A DNA stretch of 64,000 nucleotides from Melaminivora jejuensis (GTDB taxonomy: Bacteria > Pseudomonadota > Gammaproteobacteria > Burkholderiales > Burkholderiaceae_C): positions 124,001-188,000 of the forward strand of contig NZ_JACWIJ010000002.1 in NCBI RefSeq assembly GCF_017811175.1, read 5' to 3'. Under the pieces are notes generated by a model. The model saw nothing but the letters and a program-made list of their open reading frames with translations. It was not told the origin of the DNA and searched no databases. Shown piece by piece: positions 17,664 through 25,548 of this stretch (position 1 is its first letter; every line of letters begins with the position of its first letter). The position numbers and the translations under genes were made by a program.

Positions 17664-18622
17664 GGCGACAGCAGCCAGGCCGGCGGATGCTGCACCCGCT
17701 GGCGCAGCACGCGCTCGAAGTGGGCCGGGTCGTGCGGTTTGAGCAAGCTGGCCTCGCGCGGCAGGTAAAAGTCCCACAGCCGCGAGATCCAAAAGCGCAG
17801 CGCCCCGGCGCGCAGCAGGGCTGGCAGCAGTTCGCGCTCGGCGGCGGTGAGCGGGCGTACGCCCTGGTAGGCGGCCAGCATGGCGGCGGCGCGCTCGCTG
17901 TCGTGCTGGCCGGTGGGCAGGTCGATGGCCCAGTCGTTGAGGCTCACGGCCAGGTCGAACAGCCAGGTGTCCACGCCGGCGAAGTAGAAGTCGAAAAAGC
18001 CCGTCAGCTCCTCGCCTTCGAACATCACGTTGTCGCGAAACAGGTCGGCATGGATGGGTCCGCGCGGCAGGGCGGCGTAGCTGCTGCCTGCGGCGATGTG
18101 GTTCTGGTAGGCCAGCTCGGACTGCAGCAGCGCTGCCTGCTCGCTCGTGAGGTAGGGCAGTACCACCGGCACGGTCTCGTTCCACCAGGGCAGGCCGCGC
18201 AGGTTGGGCTGGCTGCGCGCGTAGTCCTGCCCGGCCAGATGCATACGCGCCAGCATGGCGCCCACGGCGGCGCAGTGGCTGGCCTGGGGCGTCAGCTGGC
18301 TCTTGCCGCGCAGCCGGGTGGCCAGGGCGGCGGGCTTGCCGGCTACGGTGTGCAGGATGGCGCCGCGCTTGTCGGCCTGCGGGTCGGGCACCGGGATGCC
18401 GGCGTGCGCCAGGTGGTGCATCAGGTGCAGGTAGAACGGCAGCTGCTCGTGCGTCAGGCGCTCGAACAGGGTCAGCACGTACTCGCCCGCCTCGGCGGTG
18501 ACGAAATAGTTGGTGTTCTCGATGCCGCCCTCTATGCCCTGGAGGGCGAGCAGCTTGCCCAGTTGCAGGCGGCGCAGCAACTCGCGCGCGTCCTTGCTGG
18601 AGACTTCGGTATAGACGGCCAT
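17660..18622 (-). CDS. thrB: Homoserine kinase, type II (APH fold)
   Basis: Phosphorylates homoserine with ATP in the threonine pathway. It has 320 residues and belongs to the aminoglycoside-phosphotransferase-like ThrB of Pseudomonas and betaproteobacteria, not the GHMP kinase of E. coli. The catalytic loop HADLFRDNV is at residues 191-199, and the metal-binding segment GFFDFYFAGVDTWLFDLA follows near 209. The N-terminus MAVYTEVSSKDARELLRRLQ is family-typical. It sits in the order DUF2782, thrB, BPSS1780, divergent from polA across a two-gene insertion. Confidence 0.94.
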   Translation of the reverse strand: MAVYTEVSSKDARELLRRLQLGKLLALQGIEGGIENTNYFVTAEAGEYVLTLFERLTHEQLPFYLHLMHHLAHAGIPVPDPQADKRGAILHTVAGKPAALATRLRGKSQLTPQASHCAAVGAMLARMHLAGQDYARSQPNLRGLPWWNETVPVVLPYLTSEQAALLQSELAYQNHIAAGSSYAALPRGPIHADLFRDNVMFEGEELTGFFDFYFAGVDTWLFDLAVSLNDWAIDLPTGQHDSERAAAMLAAYQGVRPLTAAERELLPALLRAGALRFWISRLWDFYLPREASLLKPHDPAHFERVLRQRVQHPPAWLLSP

Positions 18623-18743
18623 CGTGGATCAGGAAAGGGGGTGGTCGCCGGTTGCGCCTGCCGGGGCCGACCAGCCGGGTCGGGCGGGCAGGGCGTGGGA
18701 AGGAAATGGCGTGCGGGTCAGGCTGTGCCGGGCCGCAGCCGCA

Positions 18744-19121
18744 TCAGAAGCGCCCCAGGTTCCACACGCGCGGCGCGGTCATGGTGTCCGAGGCGTCCAG
18801 GTTGCCGGGCCGGGCGCGGGCGCCGTCGTGGGCCTTGACCTCGTACGAGGGCAGGGCCGCGCCGGTCTTGGGCTGCACGGTGATGCTGTGCGTCTGCCCG
18901 CCCACGCGCAGCTCATCCACGCGGCTGCCCGAGTCCTCGACCACGATGCGCTGTACGCGCTGGTTGCGCCGGCCATCCAGGGTTTCTGATTGCTCTTGAT
19001 TTGATAGCTGTTCACGCTTGCCAGTATTGGGTGAAACGCTGTTTTGATCAGAATTCTGAGCCAGGGCCGGGACGCTGGCTAGGGCCAGCAGCAGGGAGGA
19101 GAGAAGCAAAGGGGCGCGCAT
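18744..19121 (-). CDS. DUF2782 family exported protein
   Basis: A 125-residue protein of unknown function with a signal peptide (MRAPLLLSSLLLALASVPAL, cleaved near ALAQ). The conserved DUF2782 part follows from about residue 50 (QRVQRIVVEDSGSRVDELRV, YEVKAHDG, MTAPRVWNLGRF). The segment just after the signal peptide (SDQNSVSPNTGKREQLSNQE) is encoded by a copy of the dispersed repeat in antisense, so it is probably a disordered spacer. The start is the ATG at 19121, 7 nt after a TACAAT box with no ribosome site, consistent with a leaderless mRNA. The family commonly neighbours polA and thrB. Confidence 0.85.
   Translation of the reverse strand: MRAPLLLSSLLLALASVPALAQNSDQNSVSPNTGKREQLSNQEQSETLDGRRNQRVQRIVVEDSGSRVDELRVGGQTHSITVQPKTGAALPSYEVKAHDGARARPGNLDASDTMTAPRVWNLGRF
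18996..19050 (+). repeat. Dispersed repeat copy, inside the DUF2782 gene
   Basis: TTGATTTGATAGCTGTTCAC, then GCTTGCCAGTATTGGGTGAA and ACGCTGTTTTGATCA. In frame and antisense to the host gene, encoding part of its N-terminal spacer. Confidence 0.65.
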
Positions 19122-19128
19122 GGCGGCG

Positions 19129-19134
19129 ATTGTA
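19129..19134 (-). promoter_or_regulatory. -10 box of the DUF2782 gene (leaderless arrangement)
   Basis: TACAAT on the minus strand ends 7 nt before the ATG at 19121. The flanking 18 nt are identical to those at the uvrD start. Confidence 0.5.
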
Positions 19135-19159
19135 GGGGGCAGGGCCGGCGGCCCCGGGC

Positions 19160-20389
19160 TTACTGCTGCGGCTGCGCAGCGCGCGCCGCCTCCTGGTCGA
19201 TGGCCTGCTGCACCGTGCGGTAGAACTCCTCGCGTGCCGGCAGCGCCTGCGGATCGCGCGCCCCGCCGGCCCAGTTGGCATTGGTCACGATGACCAGCTG
19301 GCGCTGCGGGTCGATGAAGATGCCCTGGCCGAAGATGCCGCGCGCGCTGTAGCTGCCGTCGTCATACGTCCACCACTGGTAGCCATAGCCCCGCCCCGGC
19401 ACATCGATGTCGGCGTGCTTGCGCGTGGCCTCCTGCAGCCAGCCGTCCGGCAGAATGCTGGTACCGGCAGCACCACCGGCGCGCGCGCCTTCCAGGATGA
19501 ACTGGCCAAAGCGCGCATAGTCGCGCGCCGCCGCCTGGATGCAGCAGCCGCTGATCTCCTGCCCGCTCTTGCTCAAAAGCCACGTGCCGTCCTGCTGCAT
19601 CCCTGCCGGGCGCCAGACTTTTTCTTCCAGATAGTCGGCCAGGGTGCGGCCTGTGGCGCGGTTGATCAGCACGCCGACCAGGTTGGTCTCGCCGGTGCTG
19701 TAGTTCCAGCGCTCGCCCGCCGGCGCGGCGCGCGGCAGGCGGCGCAGGTAGCTGACCAGCGCGTCCACGCCTGCTTCAGGCTGGTGGTTGTTGAAGCGCG
19801 CTACGTCCGAGCTGGGGTCGGCGTAGTCCTCGTTCCAGGCCACGCCCGAGGTCATGGTCAGCAGCTGGCGTACGCTCACGTCGTCGTATGCCGAGCCTTT
19901 CATCTCGGGGATGTACTGGCTGACCTTGTCATCCAGGCTCTTGATGAAACCGTCCTTGACGGCTGCGCCGGCCAGCGTCGAGGTGAAGGACTTGGCCACG
20001 GAAAAGCTCGTCCAGCGCCCGTGCTGGTCAAAGCCCAGGCCGTAGCGCTCCAGGCGCAGTTTGCCCCCTTGCACGATCAGCAAATTGGCGCTGCGCTGCC
20101 CGGCCATGAAGGCATCGACGTCGATGGGCAGCACCAGCGGCTCGCCTGCCGGCAGCTCGCGCGGCGTGGCGCCGGCGTGCATGGTGCGCCACTTGGCCAG
20201 CAGCGAGATCCTGTCCATGGCACGAAAGGCCGCGTCGCGCTGCGGCACACTCCAGAACAGGATGTCGCGGTTGGTCGGCAGTGCCTGGAGCAGGCCGCGC
20301 GTTTCCCGATCCAGGCTGGCCCAGCCGGCAGCGCCGGCCAGCACCAGTACGGCCAGCGCCCCCAGGGCGATGCGGGTGGCGCGCCTCAT
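19160..20389 (-). CDS. Serine hydrolase, class C beta-lactamase/esterase family
   Basis: A 409-residue protein with an N-terminal hydrophobic anchor (residues about 5-25), likely periplasmic. The nucleophile motif SVAK (Ser130-Lys133, in WTSFSVAKSFTS) and a Tyr motif YSTGET (second catalytic element) are present, with FGQG in the usual HxG/KTG position. This is the AmpC-like fold shared by penicillin-binding proteins, esterases and 6-aminohexanoate-dimer hydrolases (NylB). The WNEDYADPSSD and GCCIQAAARDYARFG stretches resemble NylB-type proteins more than true AmpC. Substrate unknown. The start overlaps the preceding gene by 4 bp. Confidence 0.85.
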   Translation of the reverse strand: MRRATRIALGALAVLVLAGAAGWASLDRETRGLLQALPTNRDILFWSVPQRDAAFRAMDRISLLAKWRTMHAGATPRELPAGEPLVLPIDVDAFMAGQRSANLLIVQGGKLRLERYGLGFDQHGRWTSFSVAKSFTSTLAGAAVKDGFIKSLDDKVSQYIPEMKGSAYDDVSVRQLLTMTSGVAWNEDYADPSSDVARFNNHQPEAGVDALVSYLRRLPRAAPAGERWNYSTGETNLVGVLINRATGRTLADYLEEKVWRPAGMQQDGTWLLSKSGQEISGCCIQAAARDYARFGQFILEGARAGGAAGTSILPDGWLQEATRKHADIDVPGRGYGYQWWTYDDGSYSARGIFGQGIFIDPQRQLVIVTNANWAGGARDPQALPAREEFYRTVQQAIDQEAARAAQPQQ

Positions 20390-20814
20390 GGCTGCGCCGG
20401 GCACTGCCCGCTGCTGCACACCGCCGTGCGCTGCTGTATCACGCTGCGGTAGTTCTGCCCCATCTGGCCCATGCGCTGGCAGATGTCGCCGCGCGCATCG
20501 AAGGCAAAGCCCTGCTGGGCGCTCGCCTCCAGCAGCTGCACCCGGGCGAGCTGCCAGCGGGCGAACTCGTCGGGGTGGCGCCACTGCTGCGCGCAGATGG
20601 TGTGAAACACGAAACTGGCAAAGGTCAGCTCGCTGATGACGGGCTTTTCGCTCACCAGGTGCAGCACGCCCCGGCTGTCGAGCTGTGCGCTCTTGAGGGC
20701 GTTGCCCTGCAGCACCTTTTGCATGTCGGGCGGGATGTCGGAGAACTGGGGCGCGGCTGTGGCCGTGGCCGCCAGGGCGCAGGCCGCTAGGAGCAGGGTG
20801 AGGGTTTTCTTCAT
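20386..20814 (-). CDS. Hypothetical exported protein
   Basis: A 142-residue protein with a clear signal peptide (MKKTLTLLLAACALAATATA, cleaved before APQF). The mature part is helical with three cysteines (ICAQQW, DICQRM, AVCSSGQCP; two close to the C-terminus) that could form disulfides in the periplasm. No family recognised. The ATG at 20814 is set by the signal peptide. Its end overlaps the serine hydrolase start by 4 bp (coupled translation), so the two may act on the same substrate. Confidence 0.75.
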   Translation of the reverse strand: MKKTLTLLLAACALAATATAAPQFSDIPPDMQKVLQGNALKSAQLDSRGVLHLVSEKPVISELTFASFVFHTICAQQWRHPDEFARWQLARVQLLEASAQQGFAFDARGDICQRMGQMGQNYRSVIQQRTAVCSSGQCPAQP

Positions 20815-20897
20815 GGCGTGGCGCTTTCGCTGACGCAGGACTGCAAAGCGGCCATTGTGCCGCTGCACAGCCCGGTCATCGCGTACAAAATGCCGCC

Positions 20898-23669
20898 ATG
20901 ACCGACAACGACGAACGCCAGACCCTGCTGCTGGTCGATGGCTCCAGCTACCTGTACCGGGCCTTCCACGCCATGCCCGACCTGCGCGCTGTGCCGGGCG
21001 ACCCGGCTAGCCCGGCCACCGGCGCCATTCGCGGCATGGTCAACATGCTGAGCGCCCTGCAAAAGGACGTGCCAGCCGAGTACGCCGCCTGTGTGTTCGA
21101 TGCCAGCGGCCCCACCTTCCGCGACGAGCTGTATCCCGACTACAAGGCCAATCGCAGCGCCATGCCCGACGACCTGCGCGCGCAGATTGCGCCCATCCAT
21201 GAGGTCGTGCAGTTGCTGGGCTGGCCGCTCCTGTGCATCCCGGGCGTGGAGGCCGACGACGTGATCGGCACCCTGGCCAGGCACGCCGCCGCACGCGGCC
21301 TGCGCGTCATCATCGCCAGCGGCGACAAGGACTTGGCGCAGCTGGTCGATGAGCGCATCACCATCATCGACACCATGAGCGGCAAGCGCCGCGATGTGGC
21401 CGGGGTGAGCGAGGAGTTCGGCGTGCCGCCCGGGCTGATGGTGGACTTTCAGGCCCTGGTGGGGGACGCCGTGGACAACGTGCCGGGCGTGGCCAAGGTT
21501 GGCCCCAAGACGGCTGCCAAGTGGCTGGCCGAGCACGGCTCGCTGGACGCGCTGATGGCCCGCGCCGACACCATCAAGGGCGTGGCCGGGCAGAACCTGC
21601 GCGCCGCGCTGGACTGGCTGCCCACCGGGCGCAAGCTGCTGACCATCAAGACCGACTGCGCGCTGGACGAGTACCTGCCGGGCTATCCTGATGCTATTGA
21701 TTCAATAGCTGTTAGCGCAAACCAGACAAGGGAATTGGCCGATTTTTATGAAAAATACGGCTTTCGCTCCCTGGCCCGCGCCCTGCAGGGTGGCAGCGCC
21801 GAAAGTGCCGTGGGCGATGTCGCCAGTGCCGGTGCCACCGAGCTGGCCGAGGCTGCCCAGCAGCGCGAAGTGGCCTACGACATCATCCTGGACTGGCCGG
21901 ACTTCGAGCGCTGGCTGGTGCGCCTGCAGGCCGCGCCGCTGGTGGCGCTGGACACCGAAACCACCTCGCTCGACGAGCTGCGTGCGCGCATCGTCGGCCT
22001 GAGCTTCAGCGTCGAGCCGGGCAGTGCCGCCTACATCCCGCTGGCGCACGACGGCCCGGACGTGCCTGAGCAACTGCCGCTGGACGAGGTGCTGGCGCGC
22101 CTCAAGCCCTGGCTGGAGGATGCGGCAGCGCCAAAATTAGGCCAGCACATCAAATACGACCGCCACGTGCTGGCCAACCACGGCATCCAGGTGCGCGGCT
22201 ACGTCCACGACACCATGCTGCAAAGCTACGTGCTGGAAGTCCACAGGCCGCACGGCCTGGCCAGCCTGGCCGAGCGCCATACGGGCCGCACCGGGCTGTC
22301 CTATGAAGACCTGTGCGGCAAGGGCGCCAAGCAAATCCCGTTCTCGCAGGTGGCGGTGGAGCAGGCAGCGGCCTATGCCTGCGAGGACTCGGATCAGACG
22401 CTGGATGTCCACCGCGTGCTGTGGCCGCAGTTGCAGGCCGACGAAAAGCTGCGCGCCATCTACGAGCTGGAGATCGCCTGCAGCGAGACGCTGTTTCGCA
22501 TCGAAAGGAATGGCGTGCTGATCGACGCCGACTTGCTGGCCGCGCAAAGCCGCGACCTGGGCCAGCGCATCGTGGCGCTGGAGCAGCAGGCCTACGAGAT
22601 CGCCGGTCAGCCCTTCAACCTGGGCAGCCCGAAGCAGCTGGGCGAGATCTTTTTCGACAAGCTGGGTATGCCGGTCATCAAGAAGACCGCCACCGGCGCG
22701 CGCTCCACCGATGAGGAAGTGCTGGAAAAACTGGCCGAGAACTACCCGCTGCCGGCCAGGCTGCTGGAGCACCGCAGCTTGTGCAAGCTCAAGGGGACGT
22801 ACACCGACAAACTGGGCCAGCTGGCCGACCCGCGCACCGGGCGCGTACACACGCACTACGCGCAGGCCGTGGCGGTCACGGGCCGGCTGTCGAGCAACGA
22901 ACCCAATCTGCAGAACATCCCCATCCGCACGGCGGAGGGCCGGCGCATCCGCGAGGCCTTCATCGCCCCGCCGGGCCGCCTGATCGCCAGCTGCGACTAC
23001 AGCCAGATCGAGCTGCGCATCATGGCGCACATCAGCGGCGATGCGGCCCTGCTGGCCGCCTTCAGCCAGGGGCTGGACGTACACCGCGCCACGGCGGCGG
23101 AAGTCTTCGGCGTGGCGCTGGAGCAGGTCACCAGCGAGCAGCGCCGCTATGCCAAGACCATCAACTTCGGGCTGATCTACGGCATGAGCAGCTTCGGCCT
23201 GGCCAAAGCCCTGGGCATCAGCAACGGCGCGGCGAAGAACTACATCGACCGCTACTTCGAGCGCTACCCCGGCGTGAAACGCTACATGGACAACACCCGG
23301 CTGGAGGCCAAGGAGCGCGGCTATGTGGAGACCGTCTTTGGCCGGCGCCTGTACCTGCCCGAGATCAACTCGCCCAACGGCCCGCGCAGGAGCGGCGCCG
23401 AGCGCGCCGCCATCAACGCGCCCATGCAGGGCACGGCGGCAGACCTGATCAAGATGGCCATGGTGCAGGTGCAGGCGCTGCTGGACAGCGACAGGCCCGA
23501 GGTGCTGATGGTCATGCAGGTACACGACGAGCTGGTCTTCGAGCTGCCCGAGGGCGAGCTGCAATGGCTGCAAGAATCGATACCTCGGGTGATGGCCGGC
23601 GTGGCGCAGTTGAAAGTGCCGCTGGTGGCCGAGGTGGGCGCGGGAGGCAACTGGGAAGAGGCGCATTGA
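20898..23669 (+). CDS. polA: DNA polymerase I
   Basis: Repair and Okazaki-fragment-maturation polymerase of 923 residues with three intact activities. The 5' nuclease domain (about 1-290) has LLVDGSSYLYRAFHAMP and GVEADDVIG. The 3'-5' exonuclease domain begins near 345 with active-site DTET at 352-355. The polymerase domain has motif A DYSQIELRIMAHIS, motif B RRYAKTINFGLIYG and motif C QVHDELVFE. The end of the nuclease domain (about 267-285, DSIAVSANQTREL) is encoded by an in-frame dispersed repeat. TACAAAAT (20884-20891) lies 6 nt before the ATG and no ribosome site is visible, again suggesting a leaderless transcript. Confidence 0.97.
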   Translation: MTDNDERQTLLLVDGSSYLYRAFHAMPDLRAVPGDPASPATGAIRGMVNMLSALQKDVPAEYAACVFDASGPTFRDELYPDYKANRSAMPDDLRAQIAPIHEVVQLLGWPLLCIPGVEADDVIGTLARHAAARGLRVIIASGDKDLAQLVDERITIIDTMSGKRRDVAGVSEEFGVPPGLMVDFQALVGDAVDNVPGVAKVGPKTAAKWLAEHGSLDALMARADTIKGVAGQNLRAALDWLPTGRKLLTIKTDCALDEYLPGYPDAIDSIAVSANQTRELADFYEKYGFRSLARALQGGSAESAVGDVASAGATELAEAAQQREVAYDIILDWPDFERWLVRLQAAPLVALDTETTSLDELRARIVGLSFSVEPGSAAYIPLAHDGPDVPEQLPLDEVLARLKPWLEDAAAPKLGQHIKYDRHVLANHGIQVRGYVHDTMLQSYVLEVHRPHGLASLAERHTGRTGLSYEDLCGKGAKQIPFSQVAVEQAAAYACEDSDQTLDVHRVLWPQLQADEKLRAIYELEIACSETLFRIERNGVLIDADLLAAQSRDLGQRIVALEQQAYEIAGQPFNLGSPKQLGEIFFDKLGMPVIKKTATGARSTDEEVLEKLAENYPLPARLLEHRSLCKLKGTYTDKLGQLADPRTGRVHTHYAQAVAVTGRLSSNEPNLQNIPIRTAEGRRIREAFIAPPGRLIASCDYSQIELRIMAHISGDAALLAAFSQGLDVHRATAAEVFGVALEQVTSEQRRYAKTINFGLIYGMSSFGLAKALGISNGAAKNYIDRYFERYPGVKRYMDNTRLEAKERGYVETVFGRRLYLPEINSPNGPRRSGAERAAINAPMQGTAADLIKMAMVQVQALLDSDRPEVLMVMQVHDELVFELPEGELQWLQESIPRVMAGVAQLKVPLVAEVGAGGNWEEAH
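21697..21750 (+). repeat. Dispersed repeat copy, in frame inside polA
   Basis: TTGATTCAATAGCTGTTAGC, then GCAAACCAGACAAGGGAATT and GGCCGATTTT. It encodes the linker between the 5' nuclease and exonuclease domains (about residues 267-284). Confidence 0.65.
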
Positions 23670-23670
23670 C

Positions 23671-24470
23671 ATGGGTAAAACAGGCAGGCAGGCAGACATG
23701 ACACCCCTGGGGCGGCAGCACCCGCAAGCGGCGGCTGCCCTGGTCTCACGGCGCGCTGCGCTGCCCCTGCTGGCCACATCGCTGCTGGCCGCCTGCTCCA
23801 CCACCCCGGCCCCGACCCCCGGGGCAAGGTCAAAGGCCCGCAAGCCACCGGGCAGGAGCTGCTGCAGTCGGACATCAACCGCGTGGCCACCATCGCCATG
23901 CGCGAGAACCTGGATGCGCTGTACCGCCTGGCCGACAAGCTGTACCGGCGCAACCCGGCGGAGTGGCGCAAGGGCAATGCGCCCAACCGCACGGAGGCGG
24001 TGAATTTGCTGCGCAGCTGCGTCGAGCAGCGCTTTGGCTGGCCGCCCCTGCAGGAGCGTCGTGACATCGACGCCCTGGCGCTGGCGCTGTCGCCCGAATT
24101 CGCCGACGACCGCGTCGGCAGCTTCATCTATGCCGTGGCCGACACCATGATCGTCGCGCACGGCGACCGCACGCAGTTCTTCCTGATCGACAGCCTGGAC
24201 GCGCAGCACCTGTACAACGCGGCGCGCAACGTCGAAGTCGCCATCTGGATCCTGGCCCAGCGGCGCAACGCCCTGGGCCGCCCGCTGCTGTTGGCCGACG
24301 AGATCAACCCCGCCGAGCGCAACCTGAGCTACGAGCGCGAGTTCGGCAAGATCATTGCCCGGCTGGACTTGCTGGCGCAGGTCATGACGGAGAAATACCG
24401 CCGGGCCGTGATCAGCTATGTGCAGACGCTGGTGGGCGGACAGCTTCTGCAATTTCTGCCGGTGCGCTGA
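23671..24470 (+). pseudogene. Conserved hypothetical lipoprotein, frameshifted
   Basis: The first frame encodes a signal peptide with lipobox LLAAC. It begins at ATG 23671, or at ATG 23698 (MTPLGRQHPQ). After TPAPTPG the sense jumps one frame, to GKVKGPQATGQELLQSDINR, and continues to the TGA at 24470. The break is at GACCCCCGGGGCAAG (C run 23816-23820 followed by G run 23821-23824); one added base restores about 266 residues. The long C-terminal part (MRENLDALYRLADKLYRRNP and on) is helical and looks intact, with even codon use. I do not know its function. It follows polA by 1 bp and may be co-transcribed with it. Confidence 0.75.
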
Positions 24471-24523
24471 AGCCGGCCCAAGCGCCAGCCCAGGCGTGCG
24501 CGGGCGCGCGTGCCCTCAAGCCT

Positions 24524-24895
24524 TCAGCCGGTGCCGGTCTTGGGGTTGGGGCCGTAGGCATTGCTGCCGGGCTGGCTGTCCTGTACGGCAAAGACGAGCA
24601 GGACGAAAGCGCCGACCAAGGGAATCAGCCCGATGAGCAGCCACCAGCCACTGCGCCCGATATCGTGCAGACGACGCACCGCCACGGCCAGTGACGGGAT
24701 GAACAGCGCGAGGCTGAACAAGCCGCTGAGCAAGCCGACACCGCCTTCTCTGTCGAACGTGCCGGTGAAGGCATCGACGATCGACAGGACAAGGACGATG
24801 AGCAAGTAAAACAGCACGAAATACCAATACTCCGCCCGCTGCGCGCGGCCGGAGAAAGTGGCGTATTTCTGGAGGGCGGCGAGGAACCAGCTCAT
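24524..24895 (-). CDS. DUF805 family membrane protein
   Basis: A 123-residue inner-membrane protein with four hydrophobic segments and the DUF805 hallmarks FSGRAQRAEYWYFVLFY near the start and AVAVRRLHDIGRSGWWLL in the middle. The C-terminus (GPNPKTG) is also characteristic. Function unknown. It is convergent with the frameshifted lipoprotein gene. The ATG at 24895 gives the usual MSWFLAALQKYATF start. Confidence 0.9.
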   Translation of the reverse strand: MSWFLAALQKYATFSGRAQRAEYWYFVLFYLLIVLVLSIVDAFTGTFDREGGVGLLSGLFSLALFIPSLAVAVRRLHDIGRSGWWLLIGLIPLVGAFVLLVFAVQDSQPGSNAYGPNPKTGTG

Positions 24896-24951
24896 GGGTG
24901 CTTCCTGTCAGTTGGTTGGAAGGGGGCAGACGCACGAAGGCCAACTAGGCC

Positions 24952-25434
24952 TCAGCCCGCGTAAACCTTCAGATTGCCCGTCCGCCAGAGTACTCCATCC
25001 CAGCATATGACGTCGTGCAGATCTGAATAGATTGACAGTTGATTGAAGCGCGGCGAGCCGTCGCGCCTGAGCCACTGCGAAATAATGACGGTAGGGCGCG
25101 GAGGCTGAATTCTTTTGCGTTCATTCAAGTTTGGCTGCCAGAAATAGACAATGATTGCTTCGGCGAGCTCCAGATGAGTGCGCGTCACCTGTTCCGGATA
25201 AACGACCTGGCCGAGCCAGATCCTGAGGTCTTTCTTGATCTGTGGGAGCTTGTGATGCTGTTTGAGTCGTGACCTGAAAAACCCTTCGGTGATGCCGCAG
25301 TATTGAATCTGTTCATTGCGCTCGTACGGACGTTTTCCCGTCAGCAAATAGAGTCCGCCGCCGAGATCGGTTTCGCACACCTCTTCCAGGGAAAAAGGGC
25401 CGCGCCAGTTCACTCGAATTGTCAGATTGTCCAT
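24952..25434 (-). CDS. Stand-alone GIY-YIG-like protein
   Basis: A 160-residue protein that fits the GIY-YIG nuclease fold in about its first 105 residues. GLY (27-29) stands for GIY and YCG (45-47) for YIG. They are followed by a helix with Arg54/Arg56 (FFRSRLKQHH), Glu92 (LELAEAIIVYFW) as metal ligand, and PNLN (101-104) with the conserved Asn. All catalytic positions are therefore occupied. The remaining 55 residues (PTVIISQWLRRDGSPRF to the end) are a tail I do not recognise. The gene is visibly richer in A/T than its neighbours, suggesting recent transfer. It has no partner genes. It could be a repair or restriction nuclease or a defence effector; this is inferred from fold only. Confidence 0.7.
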   Translation of the reverse strand: MDNLTIRVNWRGPFSLEEVCETDLGGGLYLLTGKRPYERNEQIQYCGITEGFFRSRLKQHHKLPQIKKDLRIWLGQVVYPEQVTRTHLELAEAIIVYFWQPNLNERKRIQPPRPTVIISQWLRRDGSPRFNQLSIYSDLHDVICWDGVLWRTGNLKVYAG

Positions 25435-25548
25435 TCGATTATTGACCCGCTGAAATTGTGCGGGCGTCCTCTGCTCTTTTTCTCAGCCCCGGTGCCTCGC
25501 AGTCGAGAAGGGGCCGAGAAGACGAGCCGATCCGGTCAGACGACGCGA

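Noticed and set aside
22137..24452. Long minus-strand open frame (771 codons) opposite polA
   Set aside because: It is the complement of intact polA codons. Composition is low-complexity Gln/His/Arg/Ala, with no domain and no ribosome site.
24952..25434. Calling the GIY-YIG-like protein a homing endonuclease or UvrC
   Set aside because: There is no intron/intein context, no DNA-binding repeats and no UvrC or HhH domains. Only the fold can be supported.
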